Source: an uncultured Alphaproteobacteria bacterium (GTDB lineage Bacteria; Pseudomonadota; Alphaproteobacteria; SP197). From it: 64,000 nt of DNA. The notes beneath the pieces are model-generated. The model was not told where the DNA came from. It saw only the letters and a list, made by a program, of their open reading frames with translations, and ran no database searches. Made by a program: the position numbers and the translations under genes. Each line of letters opens with the position of its first letter. Positions within the stretch are counted from its first letter, which is position 1. The DNA is taken from the NCBI GenBank assembly GCA_958295695.1, contig OY282363.1, positions 1,493,403 through 1,557,402 on the forward strand, written 5' to 3'. This document shows, piece by piece, positions 45,502 through 54,070 of the stretch.

Positions 45502-46479
45502 ATGAAGACGCGCATCACCGAGCTCTTCTCCATCGAGCATCCGATCGTCCAGGGCGGCATGCACTATGTCGGTTTCGCCGAGATGGCCGCCGCCGTCTCG
45601 AACGCCGGCGGGCTCGGCGTCGTCACGGGCCTCACCCAGAAGACGCCGGCCGGCCTCGCCGACGAGATCGCCCGCTGCCGGGACATGACGGACAAGCCGT
45701 TCGGGGTGAACCTCACCTTCCTGCCGGCGCTCCAGGCCCCCGACTATCCGGGTTACGTCAAGGCGATCGTCGATGGCGGCGTGAAGATCGTCGAGACGGC
45801 GGGCAACAACCCCCAGCAGGTCCTGCCGTCTCTCAAGGACGCGGGCGTCAGGGTGATCCACAAGTGCACGTCCGTCCGCCACGCGCTCAAGGCCCAGTCG
45901 ATCGGTTGCGACGCGGTCTCGGTCGACGGCTTCGAATGCGGCGGCCATCCCGGCGAGGACGACATCCCCAACATGATCCTGCTGCCCCGCGCCGCCGACG
46001 AGCTCGACATCCCCTTCGTCGCGTCCGGCGGCATGGCCGACGCCCGTTCGCTCGTGGCCGCCCTGGCGCTCGGGGCCGACGGCATGAACATGGCGACGCG
46101 CTTCATCGCGACCCGGGAGGCGCCGGTCCACGACAACGTCAAGCAGGCGCTCCTGAACGCCACCGAACGCGACACGCGCCTCATCATGCGGCCGTTGCGC
46201 AACACCGAGCGGGTGCTCAACAACGGAGCTGTCGAGGCCATCCTCGAAAAGGAGCGCGAGATCGGCGCGGCCATCGCCATCGACGATATCGTCGAGGAGG
46301 TCGGCGGCGTCTATCCCCGCGTCATGCAGCAGGGCGAAACGGACGCCGGAGCCTGGTCCTGCGGCATGGTCGCCGGGCTGGTCCACGACATCCCGACGGT
46401 CAAGGAGCTGATCGACCGCATCGTGGCCGAGGCCGAGGCGATCGTCCGCCGGCGTCTCGAAGGCTTTCTCGCGGCCTGA
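45502..46479 (+). CDS. Nitronate monooxygenase
   Basis: 325 residues. FMN TIM-barrel: IEHPIVQGGMHYVGFAEMAAAVSNAGGLGVV at the start, VDGFECGGHPGEDD and IPFVASGGMADARSL with the phosphate-binding loop. It detoxifies propionate-3-nitronate or alkyl nitronates using O2; some relatives are trans-enoyl reductases. Follows the BVMO gene by 22 bp, so co-transcribed. Confidence 0.9.
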   Translation: MKTRITELFSIEHPIVQGGMHYVGFAEMAAAVSNAGGLGVVTGLTQKTPAGLADEIARCRDMTDKPFGVNLTFLPALQAPDYPGYVKAIVDGGVKIVETAGNNPQQVLPSLKDAGVRVIHKCTSVRHALKAQSIGCDAVSVDGFECGGHPGEDDIPNMILLPRAADELDIPFVASGGMADARSLVAALALGADGMNMATRFIATREAPVHDNVKQALLNATERDTRLIMRPLRNTERVLNNGAVEAILEKEREIGAAIAIDDIVEEVGGVYPRVMQQGETDAGAWSCGMVAGLVHDIPTVKELIDRIVAEAEAIVRRRLEGFLAA

Positions 46480-46482
46480 CCC

Positions 46483-47775
46483 ATGCCGCCGCCGGCGGCC
46501 GACGACGAGGCCCTCCGGGCGCCGCGCGCTCCCGCGCCCCATGTGCGTCGCGTCGCGGGCCTCGCCGGCACGACCCTCACCGAGACCGAAAGCCGGCCCG
46601 ACATGAGGCGGCTGCGCGCCTGACGCCTGGCGCGGACCCGGGAGCAACCGCGCGAGGCGGATCCGGCCGGCGTCGTGCTGTTCGATCCGGTCAACATCCG
46701 CTACGCGACCGGCGCCCGCGACATGACGGTCTGGACGCCGCACAACGCGGCCCGCTACGCGTTCGTGGCCACCGAGGGGACCGGTCGTGCTGTTCGAGGA
46801 TCCGGGGGCCGCCCACCTCGTCGAGGGGATCGAGACCGTCGACGAACCGCGGCCCGCTCTGGCTTGGCGCCACTTCGCCGGCGGCGCGAACCACGGGGAC
46901 CGGGCCGGGGAGATCGCCGATCCGGTCGTTGCGCACGGAGGTGGGAACAGGCGGCTCGCGGCCGATCATTGCGGCATTCTCGGCGTCCGGGGCTTGGAGG
47001 GCCATGGCGTCGAGGCGGTCGACGGGCAGGGGCCGATGGCGGAGGCCCGGCAGATCGAGTCGGCCGACGAGATCGAGTGCATGAGACACGCGGTCGCGGT
47101 GTGCGAGGCCGGCATGGCGCGGATGCGCGACCCGCTCTCGGGCGGCGTGACGGAGAACGAGCTGTGATCGATTCCGCACCGGATGAACATCGCCAGGGGC
47201 GGCGAGTGGATCGGGACCCGGCTCCCGACCTCGGGACCGCGCACCAATCCGTGGTGGCGCGAATCCAGCGACCGCATCGTCCGGCCCGGCGAGCTCGTGA
47301 GCTACGACACCGACCTCATCGGACCGTTCGGCTACGGAGCCGACCTCTCTCGCACGCGTTTCTGCGGACCCGGCCGCCCCAACGGCGAGCAGCGCCGCCT
47401 CTACCGGATGGCCTGGGATCAGATCCATCGCAACATCGATCTCATCGGGCCGGGACTGGGCTTCCGCGAGTTCGCCGAACGGTCCTGGCCGATCCCCGGG
47501 AAGTGCGGCCCGCGAAGCTACCCGTCGCCGACCCACGGCGTCGGCCTCGTGAACGAGCACCCTGTCGTCGCCGTGGCCGGCGCATTCGGGGCGGCGGGCA
47601 ACGAAGGCCCCTTCCTGCCCGGCATGACGATGTGCGTCGAAAGCTACATCGGCGAGACCGGCGGCTACGAGGGCGTGAAGCTGGAGCGTCAGGTCCTCGT
47701 CACCGAGACCGGCTGCGAGATCCTCGACACGTTCCCCTTCGACGAGGACCTCATGTTCCGCGAGGTCCGAGCCTC
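46483..47775 (+). pseudogene. M24-family Xaa-Pro peptidase pseudogene
   Basis: A paralogue of the intact 36292-37530 gene. Reading from ATG 46483: in-frame TGA at 46621-46623, then VLFDPVNIRYATGARDMTVWTPHNAARYAFVATEG to a 1-bp insertion near 46780, then VLFEDPGAAHLVEGI ... GGVTENEL in the next frame, a TGA at 47165-47167 where Trp is expected, and MNIARGGEWIGTRL ... DLIGPFGYGADLS ... THGVGLVNEH ... MCVESYIGETGGYEGVKLERQVLVTETG to the end. Metal-site motifs survive in pieces, but the protein cannot be made whole. Confidence 0.85.
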
Positions 47776-47867
47776 CATGGCGTTTCCGTCCTTGACGGAA
47801 TCGCCATGGCTTGCTTGTCGCTCGCGGCAAGCGGCCCCGTGGCCCGCGCCCGCTCCGGCGCGCCGTT

Positions 47868-49079
47868 TCAGTCGTTGGCGCGCAGCGCCCGCGCCAGCCG
47901 CTCCATCGCTTCGGCCGCCATGCTCCGGGGGCAGGCCAGGTTGATGCGGATATGGCCGTCGCCGCCGGCGCCGAAGCCGCCGCCCACCTCCACCTGAAGC
48001 CGGGCCTTCTCAAGGATGCGCTCCATGAGCGCGGCCTCGTCGAGGCCCGTCCCGCGCATGTCGATCCACTGCAGGTAGGTGCCTTCCGCCGCGATGGGTT
48101 CCAGTTCGGGCAGACGTTCGGCGCAGGCGTCCCGCACCAGCGCCATGTTTCCCGCGACATAATCCAGCAGCGCGTCGAGCCACGGCCCACCGTCGCGGTA
48201 GCCCGCCATGTGGGCGGCCTTGGAGACGGGGTTGAGCCCCCAGTTCCCGTCGCTCAGGCTGGCCTCGGCATAGGCCGCGCGCATCCCGGCGTCGGGAACG
48301 ATCACGTTGCAGAGGTGGAGGCCGGCGAGGTTCATGGTCTTCGAGAGGCCGTTGCTTACGATCGTCTTCGGCCCGTTCTCGCCGCGGACGGACTGGAAGG
48401 GCGTGAGCCGGTGGCCGGGCTGGATCAGGTCGCCGTGGATCTCGTCGGCGAAGACCGTCACGTCATGGCGCGCGCAAAGCTCCGCCATGAGCCCCAGTTC
48501 GTCCGCCGTGAAGCAGCGGCCGACGGGGTTGTGCGGATTGCACAGGATGAAGAGGCGCGTGTCGGGCCGGGCGCAGGCGGCCTCGAACGCCTCGGCGTCG
48601 ATTCCGTAGCGGCCGTCCATGCACGGCATTTCGAGCGCGACGACGCGGCAACCGTTGATCGTCACGGCGTCGAAGAACGGGGGGAAGGCGGGCGTCAGGA
48701 GGATGACGCCGCTGCCCCGCGGAACGAACCGGCGCATGGCGAGGAAGAGGGCCGGCAGCACGCCGTTGTGGGTCAGCACCCAGTCCGGATCGATCGTCCA
48801 GCCGTGGCGCTCGGCCTGCCAGCGGGCCACGGCCTCGCGGTAGTCGTCGCTTTCGGTCGTGTAGCCGAAGACGCCGTGGTCGATGCGGTCCCGCATGGCC
48901 TCGATCGCGCAGGGCGGAGCGGGAAACTCCATGTCGGCGGTCGACATGGCGATGGGCGGCGGGCCCTCGGCCGCGAAATGTTCGGCGGGCGGCGGCTGGC
49001 CGTGCGCGCCCATGGTGAAATCCCACTTCGCGGCCCATGTGCCGCCGCGGTCGACGACCGTGTCGAAATCGAAGCGCAT
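47868..49079 (-). CDS. PatB/MalY-type PLP C-S lyase / aminotransferase
   Basis: 403 residues from ATG 49079. Fold type I PLP enzyme: FDFDTVVDRGGTWAAKWD start, IAMSTADMEFPAPP, LTHNGVLPALFLAMR, CNPHNPVGR, VFADEIHGDLI and the PLP lysine in SNGLSKTMNLAGL. The N-terminal WDF and ADMDF-like motif are the PatB/MalY marks (cystathionine beta-lyase activity). The convergent M24 pseudogene frame runs into its 3' end. Confidence 0.92.
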   Translation of the reverse strand: MRFDFDTVVDRGGTWAAKWDFTMGAHGQPPPAEHFAAEGPPPIAMSTADMEFPAPPCAIEAMRDRIDHGVFGYTTESDDYREAVARWQAERHGWTIDPDWVLTHNGVLPALFLAMRRFVPRGSGVILLTPAFPPFFDAVTINGCRVVALEMPCMDGRYGIDAEAFEAACARPDTRLFILCNPHNPVGRCFTADELGLMAELCARHDVTVFADEIHGDLIQPGHRLTPFQSVRGENGPKTIVSNGLSKTMNLAGLHLCNVIVPDAGMRAAYAEASLSDGNWGLNPVSKAAHMAGYRDGGPWLDALLDYVAGNMALVRDACAERLPELEPIAAEGTYLQWIDMRGTGLDEAALMERILEKARLQVEVGGGFGAGGDGHIRINLACPRSMAAEAMERLARALRAND

Positions 49080-49150
49080 GACCGTCCCCGGACCCCGGCT
49101 CCCCAAGCCCACATCTACCCTCCCGGCGCCGTCTCCTCAACGGGCGGCGA

Positions 49151-49192
49151 CCCCTCGATACGCGACCTTCGGTCGCGCCTCGGGGCGAGGGG
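49151..49192. repeat. Short dispersed palindromic repeat
   Basis: CCCCTCGATACGCGACCTTCGG...GGGGCGAGGGG, an imperfect palindrome related to the CCCTCGATACGG ends of 30212-30250 and 39742-39781. Located between the PatB-type and hydrolase genes, non-coding. Confidence 0.6.
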
Positions 49193-49313
49193 GGTTGGGC
49201 CTCGGCCAAATGCGATGGCCTTGCATGGATTGCGTCCCCCGCTTGCCGGCTTCGGTTCGTCGGCCCATCATCGCGGGCCGCGCGTTCGACAATCCAGGAG
49301 GCCCGACCGGACC

Positions 49314-50021
49314 ATGCCCGACGCCGATACGACCCTCGTCCTGATTCACGGCCTGCTCGACGATTCCCTCATGTGGGAACATCAGGTCCGCTTCCTCTCG
49401 CCCTACGCGGAGGTGGCGACGCCCGACATCCTCGAACAGGAGTCGGTCGGCGAGGCGGCCGACCGGGTGCTCGCCTCGGTCGACGGTCCGTTCGCGGTCG
49501 CCGGCTTTTCCATGGGCGGCTACATCGCGTTCGAGATGCTGCGCCGCGCGCCCGGCCGCGTCGCGCGGCTCGCGCTCGTCAACACGTCGGCCCGGGCCGA
49601 CACGCCGGAGAAGGCCGCCGACCGCGAGCGGACGATCCAAATCGCGTCGTCCGGCGGGTACGAACGCCTCGTCGACGAGGCGCTGCCCGGCGTCGCCCAT
49701 CCCGGCCGCGCGGGCGACGGCGCGCTCATGGGGACGCTCCGGACGATGGCCCTGCGTGTCGGCGCCAAGGCCTATTGCCGCCAGCAGCGCATCTGCATGA
49801 GCCGGCCCGACAGCCGGGATCTCTTGGCGGACATCGCCTGCCCGACGCTGGCGGTCACCGGCCGGCAGGATGCGATCGTCGCGCCCGACCTTTCCGGGGA
49901 GATGGCCGACGCCATCCCCGGCGCGAGGCTCGTCACGATCGACGACTGCGGCCACTACGCCCCGATGGAGCGTCCCTGGGCCACGACGGCGCTGCTGCAG
50001 CAGTGGCTGAGGTATCCGTGA
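49314..50021 (+). CDS. Alpha/beta-fold hydrolase
   Basis: 235 residues from ATG 49314. TTLVLIHGLLDDSLMWEHQ (oxyanion region), nucleophile elbow GFSMGGY, catalytic Asp in VTGRQDAIVAPD, and His in IDDCGHYAPMERP. Similar to small esterases and MenH-like hydrolases, but the substrate is unknown. AGGAGG lies 12 bp upstream. Stands alone between PatB-type and secreted-protein genes. Confidence 0.92.
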   Translation: MPDADTTLVLIHGLLDDSLMWEHQVRFLSPYAEVATPDILEQESVGEAADRVLASVDGPFAVAGFSMGGYIAFEMLRRAPGRVARLALVNTSARADTPEKAADRERTIQIASSGGYERLVDEALPGVAHPGRAGDGALMGTLRTMALRVGAKAYCRQQRICMSRPDSRDLLADIACPTLAVTGRQDAIVAPDLSGEMADAIPGARLVTIDDCGHYAPMERPWATTALLQQWLRYP

Positions 50022-50055
50022 CCGGCGGCGGCGAAACCGTCGCGGCGGCCCCTTC

Positions 50056-50562
50056 TCAGTCGCCGTCGCGTCGCCACGCGCAATGCATCGTGAAGACGAG
50101 CCGGTCGCCGGCGAGGTAGTCGACGTCGTAGGCGCAGCTTCCGGACAGGCCGGCATACTTGCCGGTGCCGCCCACCATCGTCATGGCTCCCTCGCCGCCG
50201 CCGCCGGCGTCGACATCGCCCGCGATGCGTTTCGAGAGCGTGTAATAGCTGTCGCCGTCGGCGTCGGTCTGCGTGCAGGGCGCGCTGAGGTCCAGCCCCG
50301 CGGCCGACCTCTTCCCGAAGACCACGCACACCGCATGGCTGTGGTCGCCGGGGGCGAAGGGCGCGCCGCTGCTCTCGGTGACGGTGTTGGTCCCCTCGGC
50401 CACGCCGCCGAAGAACGTCCCGTCGCCGTGCTCGAGCTCGGTGTAGTCGTGGACGAAGCTGCCGAGCGCGGCGAAGTCGCCGCTTTCCTCGGCGGCGGCG
50501 GGTTGCGCCGCGCATACGGCCGCGGCGGCCAGGGCCGCGGCGATCGTCCATGGTGACGTCAT
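50056..50562 (-). CDS. Secreted small protein, unknown function
   Basis: 168 residues from ATG 50562 (GAGGAGA upstream). A clean signal peptide (residues 1-24, ending QPAAAEE) is followed by a beta-rich domain with YTELEHGDGTFFGG, GDHSHAVCVVFGK, YYTLSKRIAGDV and GGTGKYAGLSGSCAYDVDYL. The shape resembles lipocalin/allene-oxide-cyclase-like barrels, but I do not assign it. Two Cys pairs could form disulfides in the periplasm. Confidence 0.75.
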   Translation of the reverse strand: MTSPWTIAAALAAAAVCAAQPAAAEESGDFAALGSFVHDYTELEHGDGTFFGGVAEGTNTVTESSGAPFAPGDHSHAVCVVFGKRSAAGLDLSAPCTQTDADGDSYYTLSKRIAGDVDAGGGGEGAMTMVGGTGKYAGLSGSCAYDVDYLAGDRLVFTMHCAWRRDGD

Positions 50563-50684
50563 GACGCTGTCTCCTCGTCTGCGGTTCGTCCGCGAGTGAA
50601 CATAGGGACGCGAAGGCCGCCCCGCAACCGGCGGTCGCGGGCCTCCACCGCGGCGGCCGATATCGTCCCGAACTCCACGGCCCG

Positions 50685-51089
50685 TTACCGCGTCCATGAC
50701 CGGCCCCGGTCTTCGAGGAGCCGGGCCGGCATGCGGCGGACGCGATCCCGACCGCCGAAGAATGTCGCCAGGACACGGACCGTCCGCCGCGCCTCGTCGA
50801 CATCGAACCGGTAGACCGCCCGTCCGATGGCAAGATATCGCAAGCCGGGCAGGATGCCGTCATGGCGTCCGCCACGGCAGGGCGCGACCGGGATGCGCTC
50901 TGCGGCGGCCCGGCTCTCCAGCGCCCGCGTCCCGGCGCGGTCGATCGCGCTCCCCAGAGTCTCGCCGAAGTCCAGGTAGCTTTGCGGAAGACGATCGAAG
51001 ATCGGTCCGAAGTCGCGTTCGGCCTCGACCGGGACCTTGGTAAAGGCGTGCTGTTCATCGGTGGGCGAGATCGGGGATTCGACCGTCAC
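50685..51089 (-). CDS. ParE/RelE-family toxin without an antitoxin
   Basis: 134 residues from GTG 51089, which has GGAGG five bases upstream. The pattern VEAERDFGPIFDRLPQSYLDFGE, RHDGILPGLRYLAIGRAVYRFDVDEARRTVRVLATFFGGRD is that of intact alphaproteobacterial ParE toxins. No ParD-like antitoxin frame is present upstream (51090-51300) or downstream. Either the antitoxin is elsewhere or lost, or the toxin has been domesticated. Confidence 0.8.
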   Translation of the reverse strand: MTVESPISPTDEQHAFTKVPVEAERDFGPIFDRLPQSYLDFGETLGSAIDRAGTRALESRAAAERIPVAPCRGGRHDGILPGLRYLAIGRAVYRFDVDEARRTVRVLATFFGGRDRVRRMPARLLEDRGRSWTR

Positions 51090-51300
51090 GGGAGCCTCCG
51101 TGGCGTCACCGGCGCTACTCCGTCGCACCGCGGTCAACGGCGGATTCGAACCGCGCGGCGCGCACACGCGCCGCGGCCGGACCGTTCCGGCTCCCCGGCT
51201 TCGGAGCGGATTCGCGCGCCCGGGCCGGGGCCGCGCGGCGGTTCCACCCGGCCGCGATCCGCTCTAGATTGCCGCCCGCGCGACACCACCGGGGGACGTC

Positions 51301-52758
51301 ATGAACCTCTCCGACACGAGCCTTTTCCGCCAGCAGTGCTACATCGGCGGCGTCTGGCGCGACGCCGATTCGGGCGAGACGATCGATGTGCGCAATCCGG
51401 CCACGGGCGAGACGATCGGCACGGTTCCGCGCATGGGCGCGGCCGAGACGCGCCGGGCGGTCGACGCCGCCGCCGCGGCGCTGCCGGCCTGGAAGGCGAT
51501 GACCGCCAAGCAGCGCGCCGCGATCCTGCGCCGGTGGTTCGACCTGATGATGGAGAACCGGGAGGACCTCGCCCTGCTGATGACCCTGGAGCAGGGCAAG
51601 CCGCTGGCGGAGGCCAGGGGCGAGATCGCCTACGCCGCCAGCTTCATCGAGTGGTTCGCCGAGGAGGGCAAGCGCGTCTACGGCGAGACGATCCCCCAGC
51701 ATCTCGCCGACCGCCGCATCGTGGTCCTGAAGGAGCCGGTCGGCGTGGTGGGCGCGATCACGCCGTGGAACTTCCCTTCGGCGATGATCACGCGCAAGGC
51801 CGGCCCCGCGCTCGCGGCGGGCTGCGCCTTCGTGTGCAAGCCGGCGACCGAGACGCCCTATTCGGCCTTCGCGCTGTGCGAACTGGCCGAGCGCGCGGGC
51901 GCACCCGCCGGCGTGCTGAACGTCCTGACGGGCAAGTCGTCGGAGATCGGCGAGGAGCTCACCGCGAACCCCACCGTGCGCAAGATCACCTTCACCGGCT
52001 CCACCGAGGTCGGCAAGAAGCTCATGGCCCGGTCGGCCTCGACGGTGAAGAAGGTCACCATGGAGCTCGGCGGCAACGCGCCCTTCCTGGTGTTCGACGA
52101 CGCCGACCTCGACGCCGCGGTGGAAGGCGCCCTGCAGTCCAAGTTCCGCAACATGGGCCAGACCTGCGTGTGCGCGAACCGCATCTACGTGCAGGATGGC
52201 GTGCACGACGCCTTCGCCGGCAAGTTCGCCGACAGGGTGTCCGAAATGAAGGTCGGCAACGGCCTCGACGACGGCGTGGTCCAGGGGCCGCTGATCAACG
52301 AGGCGGCCGTGGAGAAGGTGGAGGAGCACATCGCGGACGCCGCCGCCAAGGGCGCGCGCGTGATAACCGGCGGCGGACGCCACGAGCTGGGCGGGACCTA
52401 CTTCCAGCCCACGGTGATGGCCGGCGTGAACCCGCGGATGCTGGTCGCCCGCGACGAGACCTTCGGCCCGCTCGCCCCGCTGTTCCGCTTCGGCGCGGAG
52501 GACGAGGCGATCCGGCTCGCCAACGACACGGAGTTCGGCCTGGCGAGCTACTTCTACAGCCGCGACATCGGGCGCATCTGGCGCGTCTCGGAGGGGCTGG
52601 AATACGGCATCGTTGGCGTCAACACCGGCATCATCTCGACCGAGGTGGCGCCCTTCGGCGGCGTGAAGGAATCGGGCGTCGGCCGCGAGGGCGGCCACAT
52701 GGGGATCGACGAATACGTCGAGGCCAAATACGTCTGCATCGCCGGCGTGGACCGGTAG
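51301..52758 (+). CDS. gabD: NAD(P)-dependent succinate-semialdehyde dehydrogenase
   Basis: 485 residues. ALDH fold: WNFPSAMITRKAGPALAAGC, GSTEVGKKLM (NAD binding), ELGGNAPFLVFDDAD with the general-base Glu, and the nucleophile Cys in GQTCVCANRIYV. GabD-like features are the length and the C-terminal FGGVKESGVGREGGHMGIDEYVE. It oxidises succinate semialdehyde to succinate in the GABA pathway. No gabT is adjacent. Confidence 0.93.
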   Translation: MNLSDTSLFRQQCYIGGVWRDADSGETIDVRNPATGETIGTVPRMGAAETRRAVDAAAAALPAWKAMTAKQRAAILRRWFDLMMENREDLALLMTLEQGKPLAEARGEIAYAASFIEWFAEEGKRVYGETIPQHLADRRIVVLKEPVGVVGAITPWNFPSAMITRKAGPALAAGCAFVCKPATETPYSAFALCELAERAGAPAGVLNVLTGKSSEIGEELTANPTVRKITFTGSTEVGKKLMARSASTVKKVTMELGGNAPFLVFDDADLDAAVEGALQSKFRNMGQTCVCANRIYVQDGVHDAFAGKFADRVSEMKVGNGLDDGVVQGPLINEAAVEKVEEHIADAAAKGARVITGGGRHELGGTYFQPTVMAGVNPRMLVARDETFGPLAPLFRFGAEDEAIRLANDTEFGLASYFYSRDIGRIWRVSEGLEYGIVGVNTGIISTEVAPFGGVKESGVGREGGHMGIDEYVEAKYVCIAGVDR

Positions 52759-52937
52759 ACGCGGGCCGGGGCGGCGGGGCCGAGCCGGGCAAGAGTCGGC
52801 GAGGTCCACTCTCGAGCGGCGCTGGAACCATCGACTCTTCTCGCGCCGCGACCGACACCCGAAGCCATCGACCCGCGCCCAAGAGACAGCGGCTGAAAAA
52901 GCCGCCTTCCGTGCGGCCGAAAGGGATGCGATGAGGC

Positions 52938-52967
52938 TTGACATTCGTTTCCCGGTTTGCGTAAAGT
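52938..52967 (+). promoter_or_regulatory. Sigma70-like promoter of the TIR/membrane-protein pair
   Basis: TTGACA at 52938-52943, 18-bp spacer, TAAAGT at 52962-52967, 25 bp before the ATG at 52993. The best consensus-type promoter in the window, right where the sequence turns AT-rich. Confidence 0.6.
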
Positions 52968-52992
52968 GAGTATATCGTTGGGAAATCGAAGG

Positions 52993-53433
52993 ATGAGAAA
53001 ACGTCGAATTCACGTTTTTATCAGCCATTCTTGGTTGTATCCTGGCCACTATAAAACCTTGGAATCATGGATATTCAAAGAAAAGTGGAGTGTCGGTCGA
53101 GCATCTCTTAATTTCCATAACTATTCGGTTCCGAGAGACGATCTAATTCATAACGCTCGAACGGATAAGAAACTGAAAGACGCCATTTACAACAAAATCA
53201 AGCGATGTCATGTCATCGTGATCCCTACGGGTATGTATGCCAACTACAGCAAATGGATTAGGAAGGAAATCGATGGTGCTCGGAAGTATGACAAACCCAT
53301 CCTCGCCGTCGATCCGCGGGGACAGCAGCGCACATCGTCGATGGTTCGGGAGGCGGCGTCCAAGGATGTGGGCTGGACTAGAAAATCGGTTAGAGATGGA
53401 ATCTGGGACTTGTGTTACAGGGGAGTACGATAA
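52993..53433 (+). CDS. TIR-fold (MTH538/ThsB-like) protein
   Basis: 146 residues from ATG 52993. The start HVFISHSWLYPGHYKTLESW, then VIVIPTGMYANYSKWIRKEIDGARKYDKPILAVDPRG with E92 in the WIRKE segment, and DVGWTRKSVRDGIWDL match the MTH538 TIR-like domain used by ThsB of the Thoeris anti-phage system. ThsB proteins detect phage and make a cyclic ADP-ribose-type signal. AT-rich codon use differs sharply from neighbours. The TAA stop overlaps the next gene's ATG by one base (TAATG), so the two are coupled. Function inferred from the fold and pairing. Confidence 0.85.
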   Translation: MRKRRIHVFISHSWLYPGHYKTLESWIFKEKWSVGRASLNFHNYSVPRDDLIHNARTDKKLKDAIYNKIKRCHVIVIPTGMYANYSKWIRKEIDGARKYDKPILAVDPRGQQRTSSMVREAASKDVGWTRKSVRDGIWDLCYRGVR

Positions 53434-53921
53434 TGAGCGGCGATACAGGAGAAACGACGATAGAGTCGAGAGAAAGAGAGGAGTTCTTGGAGATTTACAA
53501 GCTTCATGTGGAAATGGCGGACCGGGTAAGTCAGAGAAAGGAAGGCGCCAACCGGCTCTTTGTAACGCTGTTGAGCGTCGTCATGGTGCTGATGACGGCG
53601 ATATTGCGATTCGGATCGCAATTGGACTCGATCCCTGTCGAGTATATTCTTGTCGTTCTTATGCTCACGGTTCTCTCGTTGTCCGCCTCTTGGTATGTCG
53701 TGATCCGTTCCTATCGCCAGTTGAACACTGAAAAATTCGGTATATTGAATAAACTGGAAGAAAAGCTCCTATTCGCGTTTTATAAACTGGAATGGCAAAG
53801 GCTTGGAGAAGGAAAGGATCCAAAGCGTTACTGGAAATTGACGGTCGTGGAAACGTGCCTTCCCATCGTATTCTCTGTGTTGTCCATGATGGTTTTCATT
53901 TTGGCCTTCGCATATCTCTAG
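53433..53921 (+). CDS. Small membrane protein, RipA/8xMP type, putative effector
   Basis: 162 residues from ATG 53433. Cytoplasmic N-terminal helix ([24 protein letters not shown]), then three hydrophobic helices at about 42-60, 68-92 and 137-162, with [19 protein letters not shown] and [18 protein letters not shown] between. From memory this pattern belongs to the RipA octameric membrane protein family (8xMP), which occurs next to TIR-like genes. I infer a membrane-disrupting or channel effector that responds to the TIR signal. Same AT-rich composition as the TIR gene. Confidence 0.75.
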   Translation: MSGDTGETTIESREREEFLEIYKLHVEMADRVSQRKEGANRLFVTLLSVVMVLMTAILRFGSQLDSIPVEYILVVLMLTVLSLSASWYVVIRSYRQLNTEKFGILNKLEEKLLFAFYKLEWQRLGEGKDPKRYWKLTVVETCLPIVFSVLSMMVFILAFAYL

Positions 53922-54070
53922 CATGTCGCCGGTGGCGCCACCGACGTGAGCTGAGAGGCGGAACGGCGAGGCCGTCCCGGCCGCCGTTCCGAAGGGGTTG
54001 CGCGAGCGCGACGGGGCCGGACTCGCCCCATAATGGGCGGCGTCGCCATGCGTCTGGGGAGGACAGGGAC

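Noticed and set aside
51090..51300. ParD-like antitoxin upstream of the ParE-type toxin
   Set aside because: No frame of suitable length or ribbon-helix-helix pattern on either strand.
51115..53049. 644-residue minus frame through gabD and into the island
   Set aside because: Antisense shadow of gabD; composition changes abruptly at the island edge with no matching domain.
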